DNA of 64,000 nucleotides from Pseudocalidococcus azoricus BACA0444 (lineage in GTDB: Bacteria; Cyanobacteriota; Cyanobacteriia; Thermosynechococcales; Thermosynechococcaceae). The notes beneath the pieces are model-generated. The model was not told the origin of the DNA, searched no databases, and was given only the letters and a program-made list of their open reading frames with translations. The translations under genes were made by a program, and so were the position numbers. The stretch is from assembly GCF_031729055.1 (NCBI RefSeq), contig NZ_JAVMIP010000007.1, positions 61,610-125,609 of the forward strand, given 5' to 3'. Of this stretch, positions 36,752 through 49,600 are shown piece by piece. Position 1 is the first letter of the stretch, and each line of letters begins with the position of its first letter.

Positions 36752-37747
36752 ATGCTATGGCTTGTTGCGCTCCTTGGATTATCGATTGGAGTAGTCGGTT
36801 TAGCAGTTTATCAGGTACTTGCTACAAACCGCGATCGCCGTACATTTCAACCGCCTGGAGCGTTGATTGAGATCGAGGGCAAGCGTCTGCATTATCGAGT
36901 CATGGGTGAAGGTCATCCGATAATTGTTGTTGATAGTGGACAGGGAGGCACTCATCTCGATTGGCAACTTGTGCAGCCTGAAGTTGCCAAATTTACGAGA
37001 ATCGTGACCTACGATCGAGCGGGCTACGGTTGGAGTGACTCAGGTACAGAACCGCGCACGGCTAAACAAATCGTGAAGGAGTTACGGCAACTCTTGAAAG
37101 AAGCTGGAATTGCACCACCCTATATCTTAGTAGGCATGTCTTTGAGCGGTTTATTCACTCGTTTCTTTGCTTATCAGTACCCCGAAGAAGTAGCCGGAAT
37201 GGTTTTAGTGGATGTGACGCATGAAAGAATAAATGAGCGAATGCCAATTGCAATGGTTAAATTGAACGAGCGATTCGACTGGTTGGCGATTCATGTGTTG
37301 CCGATGATGGCACGAATCGGCTTATTTCGTTTGCTTGTCCTATTTGATCGTTTACCGTTGGCATCCGATCTATTTAAGAAACTACCGATCGCCATAAAGT
37401 CTGCTGCTCAATCCATCTACGCTCAAACTCAATTTTGGCAAACCTTGGGGCAAGAATCGGCAGCATTTTCAGTTAGCATCCAGCAGGTTGAGCAAGCACG
37501 TAGCAAAAAACTATTTCCTGAAATTCCGTTAATGGTACTTTCCTCTGGAAAGCCAGACTTCGGTGGAACACAGGAGTTGCTTCAAATAATGCAGGAATTA
37601 CATGCAGATCTAGCGAATGAGTCGCCCCAAGGCGTTCAAATTATTGCCCAGAAAAGTGGACATGCAATCCAATTGGACGATCCAGAATTAGTCATTGATA
37701 TAATTCGCCAAGTTGTTGAAAAAGCGCGTTGTAGTAGCACCGCATAA
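36752..37747 (+). CDS. Alpha/beta hydrolase inserted into tnpB
   Basis: 331 residues. An N-terminal membrane anchor (MLWLVALLGLSIGVVGLAVY) precedes a hydrolase core with YDRAGYGWSDSG, nucleophile elbow VGMSLSGLF and late His in KSGHAIQLDDP. It lies in the opposite orientation to tnpB and exactly separates its two halves. The DNA looks more AT-rich than neighbours, lacks CCAGGCCTGG and contains a HIP1 octamer at 36831-36838. The TAA stop overlaps CCGCATAACAA (37740-37750), the inverse of TTGTTATGCGG at 36662-36672. Probably acquired horizontally; function unknown. Confidence 0.85.
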   Translation: MLWLVALLGLSIGVVGLAVYQVLATNRDRRTFQPPGALIEIEGKRLHYRVMGEGHPIIVVDSGQGGTHLDWQLVQPEVAKFTRIVTYDRAGYGWSDSGTEPRTAKQIVKELRQLLKEAGIAPPYILVGMSLSGLFTRFFAYQYPEEVAGMVLVDVTHERINERMPIAMVKLNERFDWLAIHVLPMMARIGLFRLLVLFDRLPLASDLFKKLPIAIKSAAQSIYAQTQFWQTLGQESAAFSVSIQQVEQARSKKLFPEIPLMVLSSGKPDFGGTQELLQIMQELHADLANESPQGVQIIAQKSGHAIQLDDPELVIDIIRQVVEKARCSSTA

Positions 37748-37820
37748 CAAGCCGCTTGCACACCGACCGTATAAATATGGTTGATGGTGTTCCATACATC
37801 ACTAGCGGCGGGTGAAGCGG

Positions 37821-38170
37821 GGCGATGGCTTTCCGTCTGTTTTTTGAACCTTTGACTTTCTTGCTGACTCGGCGTTGCGCCCGTTTGAGCCGCTTTTCCG
37901 ACTTCCGCAAGTACCTCGGATTCTCAACCGTGTTCCCATCAGAATCGGTATAGAAATAGGCTAAACCCACATCAATACCCACCGTTTTCTTGGTCGGTTC
38001 TCGGTCAATCACACGCTTTACATTAACTAGAAACTGTGCATAGTAGCCATCTGACCTCCGTACTACTCGAACTCGGTTGATTTGCTCAAGCTGATAGAAA
38101 TTCAAGTCACGGGTTCCCATCAACTTAAACCTACCCGCACAAACTAGCGTAAAGCCGCCCTGTAGCTTGC
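37821..38170 (-). pseudogene. tnpB: TnpB N-proximal fragment
   Basis: Reads GRFKLMGTRDLNFYQLEQIN, then TVGIDVGLAYFYTDSDGNTV with the RuvC I aspartate, and KRAQRRVSKKVKGSKNRRKA, where homology stops at the junction with the inserted gene. The first about 150 residues of a full TnpB are missing, so the element had lost its 5' portion as well. Confidence 0.85.
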
Positions 38171-38280
38171 GTGTGAAGCAGGACGGGGCTTTTAACCCAA
38201 GAAATTCCGGTAACAGTCCCGGAGGCAATGGAGGCGATACGCCTGGGAGATTAGGATCAGAAATGACTATCTCTGTGCGG

Positions 38281-40857
38281 TTAATTACCCTCTCCTGTTC
38301 CTTCGGCTTCGATACTCCCGGGGGGAACAATGGCCGCAGTGACAATCACATCATCCTCATCTAATCGTTGCAGGCGAACTCCGGTGGCTAAGCGTGATTG
38401 AGAAGAAATAACATTCACGGCCTGGCGGATAATGATCCCGCGACTAGTGACAATCATCAGTTCATCATCCAGGTTCACGACCCGCAAAGCCGCCAAGTGA
38501 TCCGCCGTAGTTTTGGATTTGAACTTAGTGGCCATCAGCCCCAGGCCCGCCCGATTTTGCAAGCGGAACTGATTCACCGGAACCCGTTTACCAAAGCCAT
38601 TCGTGGTCACGACTAAGACCCAAGGGCCGGGATAGCTGGTGACGGCTTCCGTGTCTTCGGTTTCGGGGGCTTCAGACTCGGCCTGATCCGCAAAGGTAGC
38701 CACAACTTCCGCCGGAATAATATCCATCCCCACCAGTTCATCCCCAGCCCGCAAAGCCATGGATTTCACCCCACGGGTGGCGCGACCTAAGGGTCGCAGT
38801 TGTGCGTGACTGGCCCGGAAATGAATTGCCATCCCCGCCCGAGAACCAATGATAATGCTATCTGAGACCTTAGCCCGCCGGACCCAACGCAACTGATCCC
38901 CTTCTTCCAGGGAGATTGCAATTAAGCCATTGGAGCGAATGTTACTAAAGGCAGCTAGGGCCGTTTTTTTGATGTAGCCCTTAGTAGTCAGCATCACCAA
39001 GTATTCATCTTCAGTAAATTCTTGGACGGCAATCACGGAGGTAATTTTTTCTTCCCGGGGAATCGGCAACATTTGGACAATCGGTGTGCCACGGGCATTC
39101 CGGGAACCAATCGGGATTTGATAGGCTGGCAGCCCATAGACTACCCCCCGATCACTGAAAAATAGAATCTGGTCATGGTCATTGCAGCCAAAGAAATGCT
39201 CAACCCCGTCATCCTCTTTAATTTGGGCTCCTTTGCGGCCGCGGCCATCTCGGCTTTGGGCCTCGAAGGTATCCACAGGCATCCGCTTGATATAGCCCTG
39301 CTGGGTGACTAAAATGACTGATTTTTCATTGGCAATTAGGTCTTTGGTCAGGAGTTCGCCATCGTCTTGAATAATGATTGAGCGGCGGGGAGAAGCGTAT
39401 TTGGTCTTGATTTGGGCAATTTCGATGGCAATGATGTCCAGAACTCGTTCCCGGCGTTGGAGAATGTCCTGTAAATCCGCAATCTGGGCCTGGAGGTCTT
39501 CGTGTTCCCGTTCAATTTTTTCCGCTTCCAGGGCTGTCAGTCGCCGCAGTTGCATCTGGAGAATCGCATCGGCCTGGGGTTCACTGAGTCCATAGACTTG
39601 CATCAGTTCTTGTCGGGCTAGGGCTGTATCCCCAGAGTTCCGAATTAAGTGAATCACCGCATCCAAGTTTTCCAAGGCAATCAATAACCCTTGGAGCAAA
39701 TGATCCCGTTCTTCGGCTTTGCGGAGGTTGTAACGGGTGCGGCGGGCAATGGCTTCTTCCCGAAACTCTAAAAAGACTTCTAAAAATCGCTTGAGTGTCA
39801 GGAGTTGGGGTTCGCCGTTGACCAGAGCCAGCATATTGGCCCCAAAGTTCATTTGCAGCGGCGTTTGCTTAAACAGGTTATTCAGAACAACTCTAGGGTA
39901 AGCATCTCGCTTCAGTTCAATCACCATCCGCAAGCCATCCCGGTCGCTTTCATCGCGAATATCGGAAATGCCCTCCAGTTTTTTGTCGTTGACCAGTTCG
40001 GCAATTTTCTCCATCAAGGCGGCTTTGTTGGTCTGGTAGGGCAATTCGGTGATGATGATCGCTTCCCGTGACGGCCGGCCTGGGTTTTCTAAGGTTTCAA
40101 TGTTTGCTACGGCCCGCATTGTTACAGAGCCGCGCCCGGTCAGATAGGCATCTCGAATCCCAGCTCGGCCTAAAATTTGCGCGCCGGTGGGAAAGTCGGG
40201 GCCGGGAATATATTGCATCAACTCCTGGTCGGTAATCTCCGGATTGGCAATTAAGGCGGTGACCCCATCAATGATTTCGCCGAGGTTATGGGGCGGAATA
40301 TTGGTGGCCATCCCGACCGCAATCCCAGAGGAGCCATTGAGCAATAACTGGGGAATCCGGGCTGGCATGACGAGAGGTTCTTGTTGGGAGCCATCAAAGT
40401 TATCGCCAAAGTCAACGGTTTCCTGTTCGATGTCTTGGAGGAGCGCGTCACTGGTTAGGGCCTGGAGCCGACATTCCGTATATCGCATTGCGGCGGGGGG
40501 ATCGTTGTCAATGGAGCCAAAATTCCCATGACCATTGATGAGGGGATGTCGCATTGAAAAGTCTTGGGCCATCCGCACGAGGGCATCGTAAACCGCCGTA
40601 TCGCCGTGGGGGTGATATTTACCGAGAACTTCCCCCACCACCCGGGCGCATTTCCGAAACGGCCGATCCGCACTTAAGCCCAATTCATGCATGGCATACA
40701 AGATACGCCGATGAACAGGCTTAAGACCATCACGAGCATCCGGTAACGCCCGCCCAACAATTACGCTCATGGCATATTCAAGGTAGGAACGAGAAATTTC
40801 TTCCCGTAGCTCCGTTGGAATAATCCGCTCAGGTGTGGCATCCGAGGCAAATGTCAT
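38281..40857 (-). CDS. gyrA: DNA gyrase subunit A
   Basis: 858 residues. Breakage-reunion domain with catalytic Y126 ([10 protein letters not shown]) and the quinolone-determining region [20 protein letters not shown]; coiled-coil arm; then the beta-pinwheel with the GyrA-box in [10 protein letters not shown]. The C-terminal pinwheel carries an acidic linker ([13 protein letters not shown]). Gyrase introduces negative supercoils with GyrB, which is not in the window. The IS-derived sequence ends about 90 bp beyond the stop. Confidence 0.97.
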   Translation of the reverse strand: MTFASDATPERIIPTELREEISRSYLEYAMSVIVGRALPDARDGLKPVHRRILYAMHELGLSADRPFRKCARVVGEVLGKYHPHGDTAVYDALVRMAQDFSMRHPLINGHGNFGSIDNDPPAAMRYTECRLQALTSDALLQDIEQETVDFGDNFDGSQQEPLVMPARIPQLLLNGSSGIAVGMATNIPPHNLGEIIDGVTALIANPEITDQELMQYIPGPDFPTGAQILGRAGIRDAYLTGRGSVTMRAVANIETLENPGRPSREAIIITELPYQTNKAALMEKIAELVNDKKLEGISDIRDESDRDGLRMVIELKRDAYPRVVLNNLFKQTPLQMNFGANMLALVNGEPQLLTLKRFLEVFLEFREEAIARRTRYNLRKAEERDHLLQGLLIALENLDAVIHLIRNSGDTALARQELMQVYGLSEPQADAILQMQLRRLTALEAEKIEREHEDLQAQIADLQDILQRRERVLDIIAIEIAQIKTKYASPRRSIIIQDDGELLTKDLIANEKSVILVTQQGYIKRMPVDTFEAQSRDGRGRKGAQIKEDDGVEHFFGCNDHDQILFFSDRGVVYGLPAYQIPIGSRNARGTPIVQMLPIPREEKITSVIAVQEFTEDEYLVMLTTKGYIKKTALAAFSNIRSNGLIAISLEEGDQLRWVRRAKVSDSIIIGSRAGMAIHFRASHAQLRPLGRATRGVKSMALRAGDELVGMDIIPAEVVATFADQAESEAPETEDTEAVTSYPGPWVLVVTTNGFGKRVPVNQFRLQNRAGLGLMATKFKSKTTADHLAALRVVNLDDELMIVTSRGIIIRQAVNVISSQSRLATGVRLQRLDEDDVIVTAAIVPPGSIEAEGTGEGN

Positions 40858-41311
40858 AGGGCAAACCGAATTAAATGCACAATAAAAACCTTAGAATCCG
40901 TTAATTTTTGGGAGCACTAGGCAGTTTCGCCGACCAAGTTTAACGAACTCGTCAGGTATCTATTTTAACACTTTCGTGAACATTTTTTCTCTCCCAGGCC
41001 TGGGATTGGCGGTAAGCTCTGAACTTAATAAACTCAAATTTACATATCTGATTCTGAGCAAATCTTAAGCCATTGATCGTTGTGGATAATATATTTCAAG
41101 TCTCAGAGTTTTATAGTCTTAAGTGAGTTAAGATGGCAGACCATTGTTGGTCTAAGTATCCTCCCTCATCCCCGAACTCGAGGTGGACATGATAAAGTTT
41201 GGCAGGAGTAGTCTGTGAATGATAGCGTGGTTGGCTCTTGGACTGAAGGGATTTTCAGTGACTTGCCAGGCCTGGCTATCATGGTTCTCAGGGTGAGGGT
41301 GAACAAAAAGG
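40858..41311. other. 454-bp intergenic region between gyrA and the TolC gene
   Basis: Divergent promoters for gyrA and the TolC-family gene should lie here. AT-rich around 41040-41120. CCAGGCCTGG occurs twice (about 40997 and 41267). No ORF or RNA gene recognised. Confidence 0.5.
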
Positions 41312-43288
41312 ATGCGTTATAAAACCGTATCAACCAGAAATAAGTGTTTCCTGGCTGGGATGGCGATTGGGTTTAGCCCGCTGATCTCGCTGATGTCCCC
41401 AACAGAAATTGTCGCCGCAAATCCAATGCCTGGGGACAATTTATTCTCTGAAGGTTATGAAATTATCTCGACTGAGCCAGCAACCGCCACCGGGTCAGCC
41501 TCCATCCCCACCGACTCCCCTATTTCCACAGGTGAAGATACCCCCATTGCCCAGGCCCCCCCAACCCCAGCACCAACTGAGTTACCCCTAACAACCGCTG
41601 AACCGTCAATTTCCACTCCCGCCTTGATTCCCCTGAATCCAAATCCTGATTCCCTAGATTTGCCAATTAAGGCCAGCCAAGTTAGCCTCGATTTAACCAA
41701 ACCAATCACAATCGCCCAGGCCATTGAAGTTGCAACTCGCAATAACTTAGCCTTGAAAACCGCTGAACTCCAACTGCGCCAAGCTCGGGCCGCGCTTAAG
41801 GAAACCGAAGCCAGTTTATATCCCAGTCTTGGCTGGCAAACCACGATGGGGCGGGGCGTGTCTCCTACGGGTCAGTTGATTAGTTTTCCCCTCAATGGCC
41901 AACAACAGCAGCAACTCCAGCAGCAACAACTCCAACAGGCCCAACAGCAACTGGCCGGCCAACAGCAGACCGCTAGCCAAATTCTGCAAAACCAGTTAAA
42001 TCGTCTCCAGCAGCGGTTTCAGGGGCCACAAATTACCACCTTTAACGATCAACAAAACCTAGAGTTACAGCAGTTAATTCAGCAATTACAAACTAGTGCC
42101 ACTATTTCAGCCCTGCCGCCTGTTTTTCAACCCACAACCCTCTCCCCACTGATCCTTAATGCTCGCAGTTTTAACGCGATTCCCGGCTTTGCTAGCTTTG
42201 CCACCCCTAACTCATCCGGCGGCACAATTGTTGGCAACACCTTTAATAGCACAGCCTCCCTTAGCTATAGTCTCTGGACTTCTGGGAGTCGGGATGGGGC
42301 GATTCAAGCGGCCCGCGAACAGGTGCGTTTGGCGGAACTAGAAGTCCGGCGGCAACTGGATCAACTCACCTTAGATGTGGTTAACGATTACCTCAATGCC
42401 CAGCAGGCCAATGTCCAGCAACAAATTGGCCAGGCCGCGGTTACCAATGCCGAAATTAGTTTACGCGATGCGGTGGCCTTTGAACGGGCAGGACTAGGAA
42501 CAATGCTAGATGTTCTCCAAGCCCAAGTGAATGTAGCCAATGCCCAACAAAACCTCAACCAGGCCCAAAACCTGCAAGTGACTAGTCGGCGGCAACTCGC
42601 CCAACGCTTGAATATTGCTGAAAATGGGAATCTGACTCTTGCCGATCCAGTCCGAGTTGGCCCCGAATGGCCCTTATCCCTGGAGGACACCATCACCTTG
42701 GCCTTCAAAAACCGAGTTGAACTCCAACAACGGATTGCCCAACGAAATATTGCCCTCCAAAATCGCCGCGTTGCGCTGGCCGCCATTCAACCCCAAGTTA
42801 GTACCTTTGCCAACTTCAATGTTTTTGATCAACTCACGGACAGTGTTTCGCCCCAATATGGCTATGCGGTTGGATTGCAGTTCAGCATGGCTCTTTTTGA
42901 TGGGGGTAATGCCAAAGCCAGTGCCGGCCGCCAAGAAAGTTTAGCCGCCAGTGCCTCGCAGCAGTTTGCCAGTACGCGGGATGAAATTCGGTTTCAAATT
43001 GAGCGGGGGTATAACACGCTTGTGGCGAGTAAAGAAAATATTGGCACTGCCCGAACAGCCCTGACCAGTGCGACAGAAGGACTTCGGTTAGCTCGTTTAC
43101 GGTTCCAGGCCGGGGTGGGGACTCAACAGGAAGTCACTAATGCTGAAACCACCCTGACCCAGGCCCAAGGCAATTTGTTAACAGCAATCCTGAATTACAA
43201 TCGGGCATTAGCTCTGCTGGAACGCTCAGTCGGATATGCTAACGAAACCCATGACGCTCAGTTAAGTAGAACTAATTCAACAAATTAA
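41312..43288 (+). CDS. TolC-family outer-membrane efflux/secretion protein
   Basis: 658 residues. Signal peptide (about 1-35) and a Pro/Thr-rich linker (about 50-110) precede two OEP domains: ITIAQAIEVATRNNLALKTA and later LSLEDTITLAFKNRVELQQR; the helical repeats (QVNVANAQQNLNQAQN, TNAETTLTQAQGNLLTAILN) are typical. A Gln-rich insertion lies at about 195-255. Being the only gene between gyrA and the giant RTX protein, and upstream of it, I infer it supplies the outer-membrane channel for type I secretion. General TolC use in efflux is the alternative. Confidence 0.9.
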   Translation: MRYKTVSTRNKCFLAGMAIGFSPLISLMSPTEIVAANPMPGDNLFSEGYEIISTEPATATGSASIPTDSPISTGEDTPIAQAPPTPAPTELPLTTAEPSISTPALIPLNPNPDSLDLPIKASQVSLDLTKPITIAQAIEVATRNNLALKTAELQLRQARAALKETEASLYPSLGWQTTMGRGVSPTGQLISFPLNGQQQQQLQQQQLQQAQQQLAGQQQTASQILQNQLNRLQQRFQGPQITTFNDQQNLELQQLIQQLQTSATISALPPVFQPTTLSPLILNARSFNAIPGFASFATPNSSGGTIVGNTFNSTASLSYSLWTSGSRDGAIQAAREQVRLAELEVRRQLDQLTLDVVNDYLNAQQANVQQQIGQAAVTNAEISLRDAVAFERAGLGTMLDVLQAQVNVANAQQNLNQAQNLQVTSRRQLAQRLNIAENGNLTLADPVRVGPEWPLSLEDTITLAFKNRVELQQRIAQRNIALQNRRVALAAIQPQVSTFANFNVFDQLTDSVSPQYGYAVGLQFSMALFDGGNAKASAGRQESLAASASQQFASTRDEIRFQIERGYNTLVASKENIGTARTALTSATEGLRLARLRFQAGVGTQQEVTNAETTLTQAQGNLLTAILNYNRALALLERSVGYANETHDAQLSRTNSTN

Positions 43289-43686
43289 ACACACTCGATC
43301 AAAAATAGAACTGGCTTATAAGTTGTTATTGTTATCCCCGGAATAGGTTTCTTTTGATATTTTCTATTTTAGATTCAATATCTATACCGTTATTCAGAGC
43401 AGACTCTAATTTTAAGTAAATAGAAATCTTCCTTCTGATTTGCCCTGATCTGTTCCTAAACGGGTAACGGTATAGCCAATTCAAGAGTAAGAACGACATT
43501 CACCAATCTAAAAACCCCAGAGGAATGACCTTTTGCCTACTAAACTGACCAAAATCTAAGCTGATGAGGCTAAAACAGTTAAATTCTATTCTTAACTATT
43601 TTTTACAGCACTTAAGGGTTTATTGCGCATTACTTCAGACTACACTTAAAGAGATTATTTTGTAGCCCGTCCTCCCCAAAGTCTCT
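43289..43686. other. 398-bp AT-rich leader of the first giant gene
   Basis: Contains a perfect 11-bp inverted repeat, CTATACCGTTA (43382-43392) and TAACGGTATAG (43465-43475), with a 72-bp gap. The last 43 bases (43644-43686) resemble those before the second giant gene: ACTTAAAGAGATTAT, then CCGTCCTCCCC and TCTCT immediately before ATGGCC. No Shine-Dalgarno is visible. No ORF recognised. Confidence 0.5.
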
Positions 43687-46600
43687 ATGGCCATTATTTT
43701 TACCAACCCCACCAATGCCCCCACCGCCGGCCCCGACACCATTGTGGGTAATAACGCTAACGATACTATCAATGGCCTGGATGGAGAAGATGAACTTTAT
43801 GGCGAGAGTTTTGTTGGCAGCAATAATGGCTTGGCGGGCAGTGATAACTTATATGGCGACTCTTACACAGGGTCTATCAGTGGCACTGCCTTCAATGACA
43901 CGCTTTATGGAGAATTATACAACAATAGTTTTTTAAGTAACGACACGGGTGGCAACGATACTCTCTACGGGGAATATTTAAACAGCAATATTACCGGCGG
44001 GTCGGTCACGGGCGGTAATGACACTCTCTACGGGGAATACTACCTCGATAGAATCATAGGCGGCACAGTTATAGGCGGGTCTGATCGACTCTCCGGCGAA
44101 TATTACAACGGCAATATTACTGGCGGCACCGTCACGGGCGGCAATGATATTCTCTACGGGGAACGATACAACAGCCTTATTGTCGATAATGCAGGCGGCA
44201 CCGTCACGGGCGGCAATGATACTCTCTACGGGGAATATTACAACGGCAGCATTACAGGCGGGACGGTTACGGGCGGCAACGATACTCTCTACGGGGAGCG
44301 ATACCAGAGCGATATTATCGGCGGCACTGTCACGGGCGGCAATGATGTTCTCTACGGGGAACATTACAACGGCAGTATTTCCGGCGGCACTGTCGCGGGC
44401 GGCAATGATGTTCTCTACGGGGAATTTCACAACAGCAGTATTTCTGGCGGCACGTTCACGGGCGGCAATGATGCCCTCTACGGGGAGTACTACAACAGCA
44501 GTATTGTCGGAGGCTCAGTCAGCGGTGGCAATGATATTCTCTACGGGGAATATTTCAACGCTACATTTAGAACATTCACGGGGTTTACAAGTGGCAACGA
44601 TACTCTTTACGGAGAATATTACAATCAAGTCCTGAGTGGTACGGCTTCCATTTTGGGTGGTGATGATACTCTCTACGGCGAGTATTACAACGGCAGCAAT
44701 ACTGTTGGTGGCTCAGTCACGGGGGGTAATGATGAACTCTCCGGGGAATATTACAACAGCAGCATTTCCGGCGGGACGGTCAGGGGCGGTAATGATGAAC
44801 TCTCCGGGGAATATTATAACAGCCCTTTTGTCGGTATTACAGGCGGGACGGTTACGGGGGGCAATGATACTCTTTCCGGGGAACGATACCAAGGCAATAT
44901 TATCGGCGGCATCGTCATGGGAGGCAATGATGCCCTCTACGGGGAATATTACAACGGCAGTATTTCCGGTGGCCTAGTCAGGGGCGGCAATGATGTTCTC
45001 TTAGGGGAATTTTACGGCGGCGGCTTGACAGGTGATACCGTCACAGGTGGGAATGACACCCTCTATGGGGAATATTACAACAGCAACATTACTCGCGGCA
45101 CAGTCACGGGCGGCAATGATGTTCTCTTTGGTGAACTTTACGGGAACGGCATTACCGGCGGCACAGTCACGGGCGGCAATGATGTTCTCTTTGGTGAATT
45201 TTACGGGAACGGCATTGCCGGCGGCACAGTCACGGGCGGTAATGATATTCTCGTGGGTGAATATTATAACAGCAGTATTGTCGGCGGCTCAATCACGGGC
45301 GGTAATGATATTCTCGTGGGTGAATATTATAACAGCAGTATTGTCGGCGGCTCAATCACGGGCGGCAATGATGTTCTCTATGGGGAGTACTATGGCGAAA
45401 ACTTAACTGGGGGCAGTGTTACGGCCGGCAATGACCTTCTCTACGGGGAGTACTACAACCTATTTATCAACGGTGGAACGATTGTTGGCGGCAATGACAC
45501 ACTCTACGGGGAATATTTCAATGGCAGGGTAGGCGTTAATCCGGCGGGTGGCAATGACCAACTCTACGGAGAATTTTACAACCAGGCCCTGAGTGGGACA
45601 GCTTCCATTTTGGGTGGCAACGATGCACTTTACGGCGAGTATTACAACAGCAGCATTGCTGGCGGCATCGACACGGGTGGGACAGATACGCTTTATGGAG
45701 AGTTTTACAACGCTGTCATCCTAGGTGGAACGGTCATCGGTGGCGATGATGAACTCTATGGCGAATATTACAACGGCAGTATTACTGGCGGCACAGTCAG
45801 CGGTGGCGATGATAAACTCTCCGGGGAATATTACAACAGCAGTATTACTGGCGGGACGGTTGCCAGTGGTAACGATACTCTTTCCGGGGAACGATACCAA
45901 GGCGGTATTATCAGCGGCACAGTCAGCGGTGGCGATGATAAACTCTCCGGGGAATATTACAACAGCAGTATTACTGGCGGCACAGTCACAGGCGGCAATG
46001 ATGTTCTCTTAGGGGAATTTCACCTCGGCGGCTTGATAGGTGGCACCGTCACAGGTGGCAATGATGCCCTCTATGGGGAATTTTACGGGAACGGCATTAC
46101 CGGTGGCACCGTCACGGGCGGCAATGATGCTCTCTTTGGTGAACTTTACGGGAACGGCATTACCGGCGGCATCGTCACAGGCGGCAACGATAGTCTTTAC
46201 GGGGAGTTTTACAGCAGCAGTATTTTCAGTGGCACCGTCACAGGCGGCAATGATGAACTCTACGGGGAATATTACAACAGCAGTATCACTAGCGGCACCG
46301 TCACAGGTGGCAATGATGAACTCTACGGGGAATATTTCAATGGCACGGTAGGCGTTAATCCGGCGGGTGGCAATGACCAACTCTACGGAGAATTTTACAA
46401 CCAGGCCCTGAGTGGGACAGCTTCCATTTTGGGTGGCAACGATGCACTTTACGGCGAGTATTACAACAGCAGCATTGCTGGCGGCATCGACACGGGTGGG
46501 ACAGATACGCTTTATGGAGAGTTTTACAACGCTGTCATCCTAGGTGGAACGGTCATCGGTGGCGATGATGAACTCTATGGCGAATATTACAACGGCAGCA

Positions 46601-49600
46601 TTGCAGGGGGCACAATTGTAGGAGGTCATGATAGGCTCTACGGGGAGTTTTACGGTAACAACATCACAAGTGGTGAGATTATCAGCGGTAGCGACAATCT
46701 CTCCGGGGAGCATTATGCCAGCAGTATTACGGGCGGTACGGTTACAGGCGGTAATGATGCTCTCTATGGGGAGTCTTACAACAACATCACTGGAGGTATG
46801 GTTACAGGCGGTAATGATCAACTCTCGGGAGAATTTTACAATGAGAGTATTATCGATGGTACGGTCACAGGCGGCGATGATGATGTGTATGGGGAGCATT
46901 ACCTCAACAGTATTACCGGAGGAATTGTTAGCGGGGGTGATGATGTTCTTTTAGGGGAGTATTACAGCAACAGTATCAATGGTGGTCTTGTCACCAGCGG
47001 TAACGATCGACTCTTTGGGGAATATTACAACAGTATTACGGGTGGTAGTGTCACAGGCGGCGATGATGCTCTCATTGGAGACTTTTATACTGGTAATATT
47101 TCCAATGGCATCGTCATAGGGGGTAATGATACTGCTGATGGCGAGTATTACCTCAACATCTCTGGTGGAACCGTCACCAGTGGCAATGATTTTATTTATG
47201 GGGAATATTACAGTGCAATTGGCGGTGGCTCAGTTGTAGGGGGTAACGACACCTTAGCTGGGGAGCAATATGGGTCAATCACGGGCGGTGTGGTTACGGC
47301 GGGTGATGACCATCTTTATGGTGAATACTATATTGGCTCCATTGACAGTGCAGCTTCGGTCAGCAGTGGTTCTGACCTGATTCACGGAGAACTCTACCAG
47401 GGCGATATTGGTGATAGTTCAGTCCAGGCCGGGAACGATACAATTTACGGCGAATACTACAACAGCAACATCAGCACTGGCACGATTACCGGCGGGAATG
47501 ACACCCTTTATGGCGAAGAATATATCAGTGTAATTGCCCTAGGGACTATTGTTGCTGGCAACGACATTATTTATGGCGAATACTTCAATGGCAGTATTTC
47601 TGGCGGGGTGGTCACTGGGGGTGATGATGAAATTTACGGTGAAGCCTTTGCTGCCCTGATTTCCGCAGGTGAGATTATTGCTGGGAGTGACCAGCTTTAC
47701 GGAGAGTATTTTGATAAAAACATTTCTGGAGGAACCATTACAGGCGGCGATGACACCCTCTACGGCAGTCGCTATCTGAACGGGATTTCCGGCGGCACAA
47801 TTCAGGGCGGGAACGATACCCTTTATGGCGAGTACTTTAACAGTAGTATTACTGGCGGTGAGGTCACGGGGGGTGATGATGTTCTCCAAGGCGAGGCCCA
47901 TTTTGCCGTCATTTCTGGTGGCACGATTACGGGCGGGGACAACTCAATTTTTGGTGAGTTTTACGCCGGCCCCATTTCCAATGCAATAGTCTATGGGGGC
48001 AATAATGATCTCCTGGGTGAGTCTTACTTTGACCTGCTCTCTGGGGGAAGCATTACCGGGGGCGATGATCTCCTGGTTGGCAACCTGATCAATGGCCCCG
48101 TAACCAATGCCACTGTAGTCGGTGGGTCTAACTATGTGGTCGGAGAGAGCTATGCCGGTAATATCGTTGATGGAGAAATTAGTGGCGGCAACGATACTTT
48201 AGTCGGCCAGGCTCTTAACAATTCCATTACCAACAGCAGTATTGAGTTAGGGAGTAACACTCTCTATGGCGAATACTACCAAGGGGAGATTAGCGGGGGT
48301 ACGGTTCAGGGTGGGCAAGACCTGCTTTACGGAGAGTCCCATAGTGGGATTATCAATAGCGATGTTATTGCTGGTTGTGATGACATTTTTGGCGAATACT
48401 ATGAAGCTGACATTACGGGTGGAGTTGTAATAGGTGGCAATGATCTAGCTTTTGGGGAATATATTGCCACGGTTACAGGCGGCACAGTGACGGGTGGTGA
48501 TAACTACATCGCCGGGGAATATTACCAAGGAACAATTCCAACTGCTAGTGTCCAAGGCGGTAACGATACGCTCTATGGGCAATACGTGGAAACCGTTGCA
48601 GACAGCCAACTCTACAGCGGTAGTAATGGCCTTTTTGGGGAAGATTACGAAGGCATTATCACCAACGCTACGGTTCAGGGGGGAGACGATGTTCTTTATG
48701 GGCAATACATTGGCAACGTATCCGGCAATGCATTCTTAGTTAATGGTGGCCTGGGCCTGTTTGGCGAATTTTATTACGAGGAGATTATCTCATCTGAGAT
48801 TTATGGTGGCAATGACACCCTCTACGGGGCCTATTACAGCAGGATTTCCGGTGGGGCCGTTGTCACGACATCTAATGATCTATTGGGCGAAGGCTTTGAC
48901 TTTAACATTACCAATGCCACAATCCAGGCCGGGGATGATGTCATCTATGGGGCTTACTACGGCGAAATTTCCGGTGGTGAGGTCGCCAATGGGTTTAATT
49001 TCATCTACGGCGAAAACTATTTGGGTGACATTACCGACTCATCCATCCAACAAGGCAATGACACGATTTACGGGGCCTACTACGGCACGATTTCGGGGGG
49101 GACAGTTACTGGCGGCACGAATTATATTTCTGGGGATGAAGAACAGTGTGGCTGTGGTTCCGTCACTAATTCCACCATTACGGGCGGGGATGATGTTCTC
49201 TACGGTGATTATTACGGTGACATTTTAGGCGGTGACATTACTGCTGGGGATGATGGCCTTTATGGCGGTGGCGGGAACGATACCCTGGCAGGTGAATATT
49301 ACGCTGGCTCCATTGCTTCCAGTGCGACTATCGTGGCGGGGGATGATGTTTTAGACGGTGGGGCTGGCATCGATACGGTTGACTACACAACGGTGCTATC
49401 GGGGGTGATTGCAGATTTAGAGGCAGGCATGGCTGAGGGTGGGTCTGGAGATGATGAACTCTACGACATTGAAAACCTTTTAGGCTCGGCGTTTGATGAT
49501 TCTTTTGGTGGGAATGGAGATGCCAATAGCCTGATTGGGAATGGGGGAAATGATACGCTGCTAGGGCTAGACGGCAATGATTACCTAAATGGTGGTGTTG

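Larger units (their letters stand above)
36161..38188 (-). mobile_element. Decayed IS605/IS1341-type element interrupted by a foreign gene
   Basis: The ends carry a perfect 10-bp inverted repeat: CCCCGTCCTG at 36161-36170 and CAGGACGGGG at 38179-38188. Both lie within the type of subterminal hairpin that IS200/IS605-family elements use (CCCCGTCCTGAAGGTGCGAG at the right end). Only tnpB pieces are present, no tnpA, and the piece order fits a single tnpB on the minus strand. The element lies between the M23 peptidase and gyrA stops. Confidence 0.7.

Noticed and set aside
36831..36838. HIP1 octamer as proof that the inserted hydrolase is foreign
   Set aside because: A HIP1 copy also occurs in msrB (27156-27163), so a single copy is not diagnostic.
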